DNA from: Magnaporthiopsis rhizophila | Taxonomy: Eukaryota > Ascomycota > Sordariomycetes > Magnaporthales > Magnaporthaceae | Direction: 5' to 3' | DNA: 19,388 bases | Assembly (NCBI GenBank): GCA_003049465.1 | Contig: PYSS01000135.1 | Location: 79,541-98,928 of the forward strand | Part shown: positions 1 to 9,529 of the stretch, in pieces | How positions within the stretch are numbered: the stretch's first letter is position 1 | Layout of the letters: every line of letters begins with the position of its first letter | The notes under the pieces: generated by a model | Database searches by the model: none | What the model saw: the letters and a program-made list of their open reading frames with translations, nothing else | Told to the model about the DNA's origin: nothing | Position numbers and translations under genes: made by a program

Positions 1-1614
1 AGGCCATCTCTAGGCAGGCGGCAGCACACGCTCAACACATGACGAGAAGAGGGTGAGGACACTAACCTGATAACCATGTGGCATCAAAAGGGGAGATCCC
101 ATCTCCAAACAACATATCTACACTGGCGGGCCGTACTGGCGCATGGCGGCCCAGCAATCCCAATACTCCGCCGGCCGTCCTCGCCGTGAGAGGGAAAAGC
201 ACCGAAGCTCGCGGCGGGCGACCAGGGGCCGGTGGGCGACCAGGGGGGGTGGCGGCGAGCTTGCACTTGGCAAGTGTGATAAAGAGCTGAGCATTGCGGG
301 TGCCAATGACTGGGAAAAAAAGAACAAGAGGCCTGGGTTGGTTTCGTGTTTTCAGCTTCGCAGGGGTTGGCGAGGGCCAAGTGACGATAGGCAGCAGGGA
401 GCTGCATGGCCCAGGGGCGACGCCATTGAGGCCGAGCTGCCACACTTGTTCATATTGTTAAAAAAGGGAGCAAAAAAAAAGAAAAAAAAAGAAGAAGGTA
501 TGGACAGCCAGCTCCGACACCATGCATTAACTGCGGCCTCTGGGGCCTGGATGGGTCCATGGTGGTTGCTCGGACTGACGGGCACAAGGCCGCCGTCCCT
601 CTTCAAAGTGTGTGCCGGTCAAGTGGCCATGACTTGCCCTCCAAACTCACACCTGGGACCCATCTCCTCTATGTACCGAGCTTCTAGTGCCGTAACTAGA
701 CGGCGTCGGGCGAGCAAGTAAGAACAGCGGCCCGTCACGAGCGTCAAACAGGGGAAGGCTGGGAAAGGAACTTCCACTGTCTTCCAGTGTGCTCGGGCGG
801 GATCGGGGACGAGAGAGCTCCCAGCAAGCCGGGCCAGGCCGGCCAGCTTGGCTAGCGCGGTGGGTGTGTTGCTGTCCCATCAGTCCCTCCCGGCTCCCAG
901 TTCCCGGCTCCCTGGGAGAAGTGTCACATCTCAGGTTCCGTAGTCTCACCGCCAGACCTCAGCCCGAGACAGAAGTACCGACACGGGAGAGTGCATGCCG
1001 CAAGCCCAATAGCCGCGCCGTTTTATTGGCCTCGGGCGCGTCTAAGCCTGCGCCCGCCCAGCAAGAAGCGAAATGTCAACGATAATTATTGCTTGAGCAA
1101 GGGCAACCACTGTGACGGATCGTAGTGGAGCAGATGGGTGTAGACTCAGCCGCGCATGTGTGCTGGCCGTGACCAGGAAAAAAAAAGAGCAAAAGAAAAA
1201 ATTGAGAGTTATCATTATTGAGTCTGTGCGGTTGGTTGGTATCAGCCAATTTGGGATGTCTAGGCTGCTCCCCTGCTGCTCCGCTTCCGGCCAGGGCCCT
1301 AGCCTAGCTGGGCTGCACGGTGGGCTTGCCGCGTGGGATTTCCAGAGATGACGGATGGTAGCTCGGCAGCCAGGGCCCTGGCGCTGGGTCTTGGCCCTGG
1401 ATGGATGCGTCCCGGCAGGCATCGGTCAAGGATTTCCGCTGACGGCCGGATGATCGGCACGTCCCTTGTAGTTACGGCGAAATGCTCGCCCGAATCAGCA
1501 TTGGTAGGCATCGTGGTGTGGCCCGGTGCCGGCAATGTGTTCAGTAATCATCACGTATGGGCTTTTTGCTGGGTCTCCAGCGGTGTCTAGTGGTAACCTC
1601 CCACGCCGGCCAAT

Positions 1615-1722
1615 TAGAGGGAGAAAAGAGGAAAGAGAGAGGCAAAAAAGGGGGCGGGGGAGGAAAGGAAAAGGAAAGAGAAAAGGGGAAAAGAAGACGG
1701 GGAAAAAAAGAGCGAAAAAGGA
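1615..1722 (+). repeat. 108-nt polypurine tract
   Basis: Of 108 bases only four are pyrimidines (C at 1643, 1655, 1698 and 1713). It contains G-runs around 1650-1662 followed by mixed A/G runs. Tracts of this kind can form triplex or G-rich structures and often evict nucleosomes; whether this one does is inference. Confidence 0.8.
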
Positions 1723-2677
1723 TGCCCTGGGGTGACGGTTGCCAACGTATCGTCCTTCTGCCCCCACCAAGGAACGCAAAAGTATTCTTCCAAGAGGTAA
1801 ATTCGAGCGACCTTTTTCCTACCAGAACACAGGCATCTTTCCGGCAGGCAAGACAATGTGGCCACGCTGTTTTTTCTGTGAAATTATCTGCTCTTTTCCC
1901 CTGTTTTTCTCTCTCCTTCTCGCTCGTCTACGTGCTTGCAATCCTGTCACCATCGTCCTTGGGCTGCCCGCTTGCTCAGCAGCGGGCCCTACCCGTGGCG
2001 CGAGTGCCAAGCCCGTTTCCGCGCGTGTGCGCAGCTGCCTGTGATGGGGATGTGTAAGCGGCTTTCGGGTGCTTGCCTGCCAATGTTTGGGGCCAAACGG
2101 CTAATTACCAAGGTACCAGCAGCGTTGGGCTGCTGTAAACATAGAAGGAATGATGCATTTTTTTCCCTCTCAAAAGCAGGAAATACACAAGCACAGTTTG
2201 CCAGCAGGAGAATGGGGTCACATTATGGGCAGGCTCTTAAGGTGGGATTGCACAAAGATAGATGTGTTTATTCGGCCACTCGTGGTGCAATTATGCAACC
2301 ACACCACCATCCGTGGCCCAGAAATGTACAGTTGTGCACACTATCCACGCTTGAGGGATTAGCCGGGCTCTTGGAGCTAACTGCCGGTTGTAATGCCTAC
2401 TGGGTGGGGAGAGGAGATCAGTCAAGCCGGTGAAATATCTTATTGAAAAAAAGAAGAAAAAAGAGAAAAAAAAAAGAGATGCAGCTACCCGTCCGGTCGG
2501 CAAACTGCATAAGCAAAAGGTACCTCTCAACCCAGCAAAAAGATACTTACACACAGTGGAAGAGCCACCTGTCGCAAAAGTACCAGCCTGTACCCCTAGA
2601 TAAACCACCACGCACTGCCTGGATACCGTGTGGTAGTTACGTATCTTATCTGTCCATTCGCCGCCCATGCCCCGCGC

Positions 2678-2985
2678 TTGCTCAGCAAACATTTGCCCAC
2701 GGCAAACCAGACGGGCCAAGCGACCAGGGCAATGTTTGCCCGCTCCCGCAACCTCGTGATTGGGAAATTTGTTTGTTTCAGCTTTCCGTCACTGCGCACA
2801 CCGGCCCAGTTGCTGGGCCGGACAGAAAGCAACAATTAACAGCAAAAGCTGGACGGCGGGGAGAGGAAGGAGGAGGCAGCCAGAATAAAAAAAAAGCAAA
2901 AAAAAGAGAGGCAGCCTGTCTGTGGGTGTGCCAACCTAGCCACACGGGAGGGGGTGGGGTGCATGTTTGCTCAGTATGAGCAAAC
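2678..2985. promoter_or_regulatory. Cluster of five perfect palindromes, four with TTGC half-sites
   Basis: Perfect inverted repeats are TTGCT-C-AGCAA (2678-2688), TTTGCC-CAC-GGCAAA (2692-2706), GGGCAA-TGT-TTGCCC (2727-2741), CCGGCCCAG-TTG-CTGGGCCGG (2801-2821) and GTTTGCTC-AGTAT-GAGCAAAC (2965-2985). Four of the five share a TTGC/GCAA half-site. Such clusters are typical of dimeric regulator binding sites, but no downstream gene lies close by (the next supported CDS starts at 4547), so a regulatory role is inferred only from symmetry and clustering. Confidence 0.4.
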
Positions 2986-3509
2986 TGGCCGGGGTGCGGG
3001 AGCAGCAGAGGTGCAGGCCGCTCAGCTGGGCACGGGCTACCGCCGCCACCGTTGCTGGCAATCAAACCTGACCGGGGCGGTCGTGGCCTATGGAAGCCCA
3101 GCACGCGCAGAGGCGGCGCTGCGCAGTGCGTTCGGCGGGCCTCATCCGCGCGTCGATGAGCAACGAGCATGGCACGCCCCCTTCCCCCGTCCTTGCTTAC
3201 GAGCGAGCGGCTCAGTCATGCTGCCTCTTTTTGCCCGTAGGGTGCCTCGATGGAGTTAAGGGACTTGGGTTGGTGGCGGCCAGGGGCGGTCGTCTGGAAG
3301 GATCCCCCACCCGACGTTTTGTTCTTCTTCTTTTCCTCTTCTAGATGGAAGCTGAGATCCCTACTAGGTGGGCTACCCAGCCAAGCTAGACGCGCAGCCA
3401 GCTCCGTGGTGGGAAGAAGTGGCAGCTTCCAGAACACCTTCAGCAACCTGGTGTAGGCGGATATATTATGGGTCGAAATAAACGGCGGCCACTGCCGACG
3501 ATTAGGTAA

Positions 3510-3536
3510 GCATCCACGGTGCGTTAGCGTGGATGC
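3510..3536. repeat. Perfect 9-bp inverted repeat (hairpin)
   Basis: GCATCCACG at 3510-3518 is exactly complementary to CGTGGATGC at 3528-3536, with a 9-nt loop. No T-run follows, and no gene is near enough to assign a role. Confidence 0.6.
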
Positions 3537-4546
3537 GAAAATGGATCGTGTTGAGGATTCATTGCGGTGCCCTAAAAAAAGAGCAGGGACTCCACTTGGC
3601 TGTTAGCGACCTGTAGTGCGGGCTCGACAAGCCTAGGCACCTGATGCGGGAGACGCGGCCCCGACTGTCGACTTTGAGCGATGCGAACGTCGGTGAAGGA
3701 AACTCCGCTTGCTTGCTTTGGGTACTCACTTTCCAGAGCTTGAAATAGCTGCCCATTTCTTCTACTTGGTTGTCATATGGACAAATTTGGTGTGCAGTGC
3801 GGCGCCTGGAGTGTGCCCCACGCCGGCCCACTTTTGCTAAATGATGTCACCACCCCCGGCTCACCTGGAACGAGGCGCAGGCGTGAACACGTGCATGTGC
3901 TAGCCTGGAAGCGGCTCGCAGTTGCGGGCGTTGAACATTACCTGGACTAGCGATCTTAACGCATGGCTGACTAATACAGTCACCTCCGGGGCTGACGGGC
4001 ATAAGGCGGAGCGTTCGCGGTGCGACGGAGACCGGCTTTTCCGATGCGCTGCTCCGCTGCTGCTTCGATTTTCCGAGTAATCAGGCGGTCAACACGCCCC
4101 AATGCGGGCATTCGGGATGCTTCCTTAAACAGAAAGAGGGGAAGGCGGTAGATGTGGGTGGTGTCGCCGCAGCCGCACATAATATTGAATGCGGCACGGA
4201 GAAATGAACCACACAACTGGGGCATTTGTGTGGACAGGTGAGCGACAGGCGAACCGATGGAACCATGGTAGTCCGGCACTCCTCGCGCTGCATGACCCCG
4301 CAATAAGTCCTGGTGGCCTTGCAGGATGTTGTACGTCGGGGCGCGTCGCGGTATTTCTTTAGTGTCGGACGAGGGAGGTGCAGGATGAATATATGGGTGC
4401 TTCACTGGCTGCATACCTGGCACTTAAAGAGACCCGGAAGGCTGAGCAGATTCGTCGATGGATTCCTCCTCTCTACAAACCCGGGCACGACGCTGTTGAT
4501 CAAGGTCATCCCCAAAAAAAAATAAAAATAAAAATCCCGCGACACG

Positions 4547-5668
4547 ATGCGCCGTCTTTTCCTGCCTCGCCTAGCCGTTTTGGCACTGGCGGCTTCGACC
4601 AGCGGGACTCCCCTTCAGGCCGGCTTGGAGCGCCGGGACGAGGAGACGAGCACGGAAACGAGCGTGGTATGGACCTATGTCACAGCGACCGCGGCGCCAG
4701 CGGTGACGACGGTGTTCCCGCAGGACAAAACCCACTACATCACCTTGGGCACAGTCTTCGAGTACGCCTTCACCACGTCGTCCCTGACCAAGTCAGGCTG
4801 CGTGAGCTACTCGTACCAGCAGCCCAGGCCCACGGTGCCCGTCGTCACCGTCACGTCGACCAGCACCATCACCGTGACGACGCGCAGCACCGTCACGGTG
4901 ACGGACAGCCTCAGCCCGCCCAAGACGGTCGTCTCGGTCACGGCGGCGGTCGTGAGCAAGACGGAGGGGCTGACCGTGTGGTCGACCAGCTGCACCAACA
5001 CGCTGGTCGAGTCGCTGTACGTCGCGTCGACCAGCACGCACACGGCGCTGCCCTACGCCACGACGTACACGCGCGCCACCGTCACCAGCGTCTGCATGGT
5101 CTCGTCGCGCGTGTCGCAGGCGGTGGTGGGCGGCGGGCGCATGCCGACGACGGAGCCCTACGTGCCGGCCATCAGCCGCTTCCGCGAGGGCGGCCCCGAC
5201 ACCATCCTGACCATCAAGGAGGCCACGTCGACGGTGGTGACGGTCACGCTGCCGGACCGGACGTCGACCGCAGTGGAGACGGTGTGTAACAACCCGAGCA
5301 CGTCCGTGACCGCGGTGTGGTACGTGGTGACGGTGACGCCGGCGCCGTCGACGTCGTACGTGACGCAAAAGAACTGCGGCGCGGCGGGGGCCACGGGGGC
5401 GGCGGTCGGCGGCGAGGCGCAGCTTCACGAGAGGCGTCAGGATGCTGCGGCGGCCACGGGGTCCGTGGTGAAGACGGTCAGCAGCACGTTCAAGACTATT
5501 GGGCTTGTCGACAACACGGTGGTGACCAGCCAGGTTGTGGCAGTGTACGAGCTGAGGGTCCAGACGTTTACCACGATATTCAACGAGCCCTTCACGGTGA
5601 CGGCGTCGCCACGGGTCAGCTACGTGACGGTTTGTGGGGGCGCTACTGGTGGGCTGTCATCGTCTTAG
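4547..5668 (+). CDS. Secreted Val/Thr/Ser-rich protein, possibly cell-wall associated
   Basis: An intronless 373-residue frame. The first 25 residues look like a cleavable signal peptide (basic MRRLFLPR start, hydrophobic LAVLALAA core, small residues after). A dibasic RR at residues 29-30 fits Kex2 processing just after the signal, and a second RR lies at 296-297. The mature part is dominated by Val, Thr and Ser in alternating TVT/STST runs (densest about residues 96-120), suggesting beta-strand-rich, O-mannosylated structure. Six cysteines are spread along the chain. The C-terminus (GGLSSS) has no hydrophobic tail, so no GPI anchor is seen. Third positions are strongly G/C, which also opens long shadow frames on both strands. 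ATG 4547 is chosen because the signal peptide begins there; an A-rich stretch (4511-4535) precedes it. I recognise no named family. Export is well supported, function unknown. Confidence 0.75.
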   Translation: MRRLFLPRLAVLALAASTSGTPLQAGLERRDEETSTETSVVWTYVTATAAPAVTTVFPQDKTHYITLGTVFEYAFTTSSLTKSGCVSYSYQQPRPTVPVVTVTSTSTITVTTRSTVTVTDSLSPPKTVVSVTAAVVSKTEGLTVWSTSCTNTLVESLYVASTSTHTALPYATTYTRATVTSVCMVSSRVSQAVVGGGRMPTTEPYVPAISRFREGGPDTILTIKEATSTVVTVTLPDRTSTAVETVCNNPSTSVTAVWYVVTVTPAPSTSYVTQKNCGAAGATGAAVGGEAQLHERRQDAAAATGSVVKTVSSTFKTIGLVDNTVVTSQVVAVYELRVQTFTTIFNEPFTVTASPRVSYVTVCGGATGGLSSS

Positions 5669-5981
5669 ACGCCGGGCTGCTAGTTCAGAGGTTTTTGTAG
5701 GGCAATCTCGGTAGTAATGAAGCCGCCAGAGTTGTCGCAACGCGCCCAAACGGGCAACCCCGCGCCTATGCTTTGGTGCAGTGTCGGCGCACAGTGGTCT
5801 GCACAGTGAATTCACGGTCGCGGGGCACGGTCGAGCAGAGCCCCGCGCTGGGGTGTCTCCAATTCCAATGTGAAGATCAAGGCTTCCCCTTCCGACTCCA
5901 ATCGCAGACTCCACGTGAATTCCTACTGACCCGAGACCGGAAACACCGAGCAGAGGCGTGTCGAAACCATTCGCCGACGTA
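5669..5981. other. Short intergenic spacer
   Basis: The 313 bases between two same-strand genes hold no coding frame with matching codon bias. It must contain the 3' end of the upstream gene and the promoter and leader of the downstream one; I see no clear TATA box or polyadenylation signal. Confidence 0.5.
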
Positions 5982-6809
5982 ATGCCCCAGCGCAACCAGC
6001 CGCCAGAAGCGTCGTCGCCAAGCCACAACGTCCCTCCCTCGTCCGACCCGCCCGACCCCTCGGCCGCCCCGTCAGCGACACAGCACCCCCGACCGCCCTC
6101 GCCCGCCGAGGCGTCGTCGTCCACCGCGGAGGCCCAGTCCGCCTACAATGACCTGCGCCGCCTCATCCCCTCGCTCGCCTTGGAGCTCGACCACCTCCGC
6201 GCCTCGCTGCGCGAGCACAACGTCTGGCTCCAACGCTACGGCCATGCCGGCGCCGCCGTCCCCGCCCCCGACCACCTCGTCCTCAGTCCACCCTCGGCCG
6301 ATGCCCAACCCTCGGCTACCCCCGCCGCATCTTCGTCCGATCCGGATCTGCCGCCGGCCTACTCGGCCTCGGACGTGCCACCATACACAGGCGGGCCGCG
6401 GCCGCCACGAACCGCCGTCGTTGTCGACAGTGGCGGCGGCGTCGGCGGCGCAGCAGCAGCGGCGGCGGCAGAAGCGGGGGCCCCGCCGTCGTCATCGCCG
6501 TCGGGATCGTCATACGGCACCATCGAGGATGTGCGCGTGCGCCGCGATCAGTTGACAGGCTGGCTGGCCGAGGGCGAGGACGTGCTGCGCGAGTACTCGG
6601 CGCGCCTGGCGCAGCTGCGCGAGGAGCTGGGCATGGCGCCCGACGACGCCGACGACGTCCTGGGCACCTGGAACGAGGCCGGCCCGGACAATGCCCTGCC
6701 CGACTACCAGGTCGTCGAGGAGCGCGAGGATCGCATGGTCGGCGGCGTCGGCGAGGTCCCGCCTCCGTACATTGGCGGCGGCATCGCGGGCAAGGGGTGG
6801 CGCGGCTGA
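5982..6809 (+). CDS. Pro-rich coiled-coil protein with PPxY motifs
   Basis: A 275-residue frame starting at ATG 5982; the frame is open a little further upstream but only from a GTG. Visible layout: a Pro/Ser-rich disordered N-terminus (1-50), a charged helix likely to be coiled coil (about 52-86), a second Pro/Ser-rich linker (90-145), a Gly/Ala run with seven alanines (157-163), a second helix (about 181-218), and an acidic tail. PPAY (124-127) and PPPY (260-263) match the PPxY motif bound by WW domains, and a shorter PPY lies at 133-135; in fungi the Nedd4-type ligase Rsp5 is a well-known PPxY reader, so an adaptor or substrate role is a reasonable guess. There is no signal peptide or membrane span. 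Third positions are strongly G/C. Not recognised as a named family; an intron cannot be excluded. Confidence 0.7.
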   Translation: MPQRNQPPEASSPSHNVPPSSDPPDPSAAPSATQHPRPPSPAEASSSTAEAQSAYNDLRRLIPSLALELDHLRASLREHNVWLQRYGHAGAAVPAPDHLVLSPPSADAQPSATPAASSSDPDLPPAYSASDVPPYTGGPRPPRTAVVVDSGGGVGGAAAAAAAEAGAPPSSSPSGSSYGTIEDVRVRRDQLTGWLAEGEDVLREYSARLAQLREELGMAPDDADDVLGTWNEAGPDNALPDYQVVEEREDRMVGGVGEVPPPYIGGGIAGKGWRG

Positions 6810-7586
6810 AGCTGCCTTCTTTTTTGGTGGATGAGCCTCGAGGACGGTCGGATAGGTAGCCAGTCTCCGCATGGGCACATCAAGTCTTCTCCATCCCGAC
6901 ACGGAGCTTGTTCTGATATCCCCCGAACGCGCACGTCTTCTTCATGGCTCTGCCACTAAACTTCGTCTTGGGATACTTTTTTGTCCAAAAGGCATTTGCT
7001 ATCCCCGTAAATGGCTTCTTCGGGCTTGCTGGGGGCCGGATGTGGATAGTGTCTCCGGTCCGGGTCGGTGACAAGACTGGCAGCAAGCCAGTGACCCCCA
7101 AAAGCCAGGGCATTTCGCGAGTGAAGAGGGTTCAGTTGGCTGCCGGGCGTGGCTTGTTTCAACTCTCTGCTGTCCTCGTTCATAGTTATCTTTCCCGGCG
7201 TTTGATACAAGCTTGGGGCGCTCTCTTGGCCAACGTCGACGCGGCCACTGCTGCCATCGCAACCTAACCGTTCCTCGGTGCAATATGGTCGCGTCTGATG
7301 AGAAGAGAAGCGCCACCCACTCACCAGGGGCTAACCCCACGTCCTTGTCGACCCCTGCCTGGCCTTTCAGCATCCGTCGAATCTGTCAGCCTACCGTAAA
7401 AGACGGGTGGCCGTTGAGGTCGTATCTCGAGACATCCACACCCTCGCGCCGTCAGCCGCCGGTAGCGCAAGCACACCGGACGATAACCAGGGATGTTCGC
7501 CTTTCAGCGCAATCACCCTACGCTGTGACTGTCAGACAGCTGCGGACCCTTCAACGGAGCTATCCCGATTGTGGCCTGCGGCGGCG
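6810..7586. other. Intergenic region, nothing recognised
   Basis: Several short frames are open on both strands but lack the third-position G/C bias of the neighbours. No RNA gene or repeat is seen. Confidence 0.5.
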
Positions 7587-7763
7587 ATGCTGCACCTGCT
7601 CCAGGAGAACTACTAGTGGGGGTGCGACAGACCGAGGGCGTTCGACGCCGGATTCGTGCTGGAGCTCGCGCTGCGGCCGCGCGAGTGTGTGCGCCTGTAT
7701 GGCGGCGCCCTGCGCTGCCTCTTCCACCCCGTGCGCGCCACCACGATCCGTGATTACTTCTAG
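7587..7763 (+). pseudogene. Short coding-like fragment with an in-frame TAG
   Basis: From ATG 7587 the frame reads nine codons, meets TAG at 7614-7616, then runs on in the same frame to TAG at 7761-7763. After the internal stop the codons from about 7638 are almost all G/C-ending (CTG, GTG, GAG, CGC, GCC, TTC), the bias of the real genes here and unlike the flanking sequence. The encoded stretch (about 40 residues around FVLELALRPREC and LRCLFHPVRATTIRDYF) is not recognised. It could be a gene remnant or the last exon of a gene whose upstream exons I cannot place; no splice-site pair removes the TAG with an intron of normal size. Confidence 0.35.
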
Positions 7764-8619
7764 TCAGGTTCGAGGCCGAGGCCGGCAATAAGGGCTACCC
7801 AGAGAGGCGGCCCAACTTTGCCAGCCAGCAACGGAAATGTCGAGACCTCTCTCTGTGATTCCCTGAAGTACTGGCAATTCTGAGGCGCCTTGCTGATCAA
7901 TCCGGGCTGCAACTGGCAAGGGACGACATCGCCTTTTGTCGCGCACACAAACGGTTTGTCTCCAAGCATGGGCCGTCGCAATGTCTTCCTCATCCAGCAA
8001 CCAGGTTTGTATGGTACCTATACCCCAGGGCCCCAGCCGCTGCCTCCCCGACACTCCGAGAATTGCCAAGAGACCCATGTTGGACGGGTGGCGCCAGCAT
8101 TGGAGCCTTCCATAAACCAAGATATGGGATGAGCCGAACCCCCAGACCTGAGCCGCCAATCGCGCTGCGTTGTTTGGGGATGAAAGCCCACATGGCCAGG
8201 GGTACCAAACTGCAGCGTGAAACATGGCTGGGCCCCAACCCCTGCCACCACCGCCACCCCGCACGACGTTGACTTTGACTTCTTTGGATCGCGCGTTTCG
8301 TTCCAAGCTGGCCCCCGGGCACGGATCAGCGGCGATCCAGACAACTCCTCATCCCAACGTGAGACGGCACCCGAACAATGCAAACCTGTGCGTGAAACGC
8401 CCAACCAGAAGAGCGAAGCTAAACAAGAAGGGGCTGGGAGGGAGCGCGAGAGCGAGAGGGCAAGATGTATATAAACCAGATCGGCCGCGCTGTACTTTCC
8501 GACATGGGGCAGACAATCATTCGCCTTACCTTACTAACCCCCGATTTAAACTCTGCCCTAACTACCACTGCATCGCGCAGCAAATTGCCCAACCAATAAT
8601 TAACACAAGACGAGACACG
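7764..8619. other. Intergenic and promoter region of the HxxHC membrane-protein gene
   Basis: No frame with coding-type codon bias. The last 160 bases contain a TATA-box match and an unbiased leader ending in an A-rich stretch before ATG 8620. The frame containing ATG 8620 is open back to 8224, but the upstream part has no domain and differs in codon use, so it is taken as leader. Confidence 0.5.
8468..8475 (+). promoter_or_regulatory. TATA-box match
   Basis: TATATAAA lies about 145 bases upstream of ATG 8620, in an otherwise GC-rich stretch, at a distance compatible with a core promoter plus a leader of roughly 100 bases. Confidence 0.45.
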
Positions 8620-9529
8620 ATGCCTTCCAAGCCTGACGAGCAGCCGTTCCTCCAATACACCGACGACGAAGCGCAATGCGGACAGCCGAGGAGGGCCTCA
8701 AGTTTTGAGGTGGCCGAGTCCAAGTCCAAGAGGAGGTGGAGGCGAGCAGTGAAGCCCCTTGTCTCGCACTCGCTCGTCTTCGTCCTCACCTCGCTCCTCT
8801 GGATCTTCCTCGTCCTCCCCCACAGCCCGCGCGAATCGTGTGCAAAGCCGCCACCACCATCACCACCACCATCCCACGCCGCTGCCGGCAGCGGGCACTC
8901 GCACGCGGGCGGGCACGCCGTGGACCTGAAGGCCCCTCCTCCGCACGGAAAGTCGTCGTCATCGGCGGCGGCGACGCACAACGCGACGTCGGGCGCGACC
9001 TTTGTCGGCTGCGGGTCCTCAACAGCCGAGGCCAAAGCCAAGGGGTGTCGCTACGACATGCTGCTCAACCACTGGGTGGCGCCCGCCTGCAGCTCGAGAG
9101 AGTGGGTGGACGAGTACGCCGACGACGACACGTGGTACGGCTACCGCGACGAGGCCCGCACTCAGCGCATTGAGGGAGGGCCCGACGCGCTCGGCGAGGT
9201 GGATCACTACTGTAAGCGAAAAAAATGACCTATGCTTCCCGTAAGAGACCCTGAACTGACGCATGAGGGACGACAAACGAACAACAGACACGTCGCAGCG
9301 GGACCACGTCAACCACTGCGTCCAGATGTGGCGGCGCCAGTACGTCGCCCTGTTCGAGGGCCGCAACATTGACGAGTACACCGCCAGCTGGGGCCACACA
9401 GAGCACTGCTCCCAGTTCCTGCTCGACGTCACGGACCGCTTCAAGGAGTACTACGAGTCCCCCATCCTGGTCGAGGTCGGCTGGATCGGCTGTTGGGTCA
9501 AGGAGAAACCCGCACCACGTTTGGCCTAA
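8620..9529 (+). CDS. Single-pass membrane protein with two HxxHC motifs (UstYa/DUF3328-like)
   Basis: Two exons, 8620-9211 and 9288-9529, give 277 residues. Layout: a cytosolic basic N-terminus (SKSKRRWRR at 35-42), one hydrophobic span at about 47-67, a Pro/Ser/His-rich stalk (about 70-125), then a conserved domain with CGSSTAEAKAKGC (131-143), a Trp-rich segment, and two HxxHC motifs, HVNHC (204-208) and HTEHC (234-238). Paired HxxHC motifs behind one N-terminal span are the hallmark of UstYa-type proteins, oxidases in fungal peptide natural-product clusters; the CG.S..EA...GC..D block marks a broader fungal family related to them. The first HxxHC lies in exon 2, so the intron is needed for an intact domain. 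The stalk and positive-inside N-terminus predict a type II protein facing the secretory lumen. No cluster partners (precursor peptide, P450, halogenase) are present, so involvement in biosynthesis is only inferred. The gene ends about 20 bases before the AT-rich region. Confidence 0.8.
9212..9287 (+). other. 76-bp spliceosomal intron
   Basis: It begins GTAAGC and ends ACAG, with an AACTGAC branch-point match about 30 bases before the acceptor. Splicing joins the T at 9211 to AC at 9288 to make a Tyr codon and keeps the frame, linking the upstream domain to the exon carrying both HxxHC motifs. Unspliced, exon 1 reads into a stop within a few codons. Confidence 0.85.

Larger units (their letters stand above)
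1..4510. other. GC-rich intergenic region, no convincing gene
   Basis: Several frames stay open for 60-190 codons here on both strands, but none shows the GC-biased third positions of the genes further right, none has a recognisable domain, and they are broken up by low-complexity purine runs. I see no tRNA or rRNA. The visible structure is polypurine tracts on the + strand (around 466-500, 1178-1205, 1615-1722, 2443-2481, 2886-2910), a palindrome cluster at 2678-2985 and a perfect hairpin at 3510-3536. It could be long regulatory sequence, an unrecognised non-coding transcript, or old degenerate DNA. Confidence 0.6.

Noticed and set aside
143..721. 192-codon + strand frame
   Set aside because: It runs through an A/G low-complexity tract encoding a Lys run and lacks coding-type codon bias or a recognisable domain.
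1557..2057. 166-codon + strand frame
   Set aside because: Much of it is a Lys/Arg/Gly stretch made by the polypurine tract; the rest has no coding bias.
3980..4423. 147-codon - strand frame
   Set aside because: It begins at GTG rather than ATG, shows no third-position bias or domain, and could be chance in GC-rich DNA. It is the best of the left-side frames, so a translated search would still be worthwhile.
4378..5289. 303-codon + strand frame overlapping the secreted-protein gene
   Set aside because: It is a shadow frame. Composition is His/Gly/Arg-rich nonsense produced by the G/C third positions of the real frame, with no domain and no signal peptide.
4793..5428. 211-codon - strand frame opposite the secreted-protein gene
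   Set aside because: Arg/His-rich low-complexity translation caused by the codon bias of the opposite strand.
7213..7791. 192-codon + strand frame overlapping the codon-biased scrap
   Set aside because: Its frame differs from the biased one and is rich in Arg, Cys and Ser, a typical shadow.
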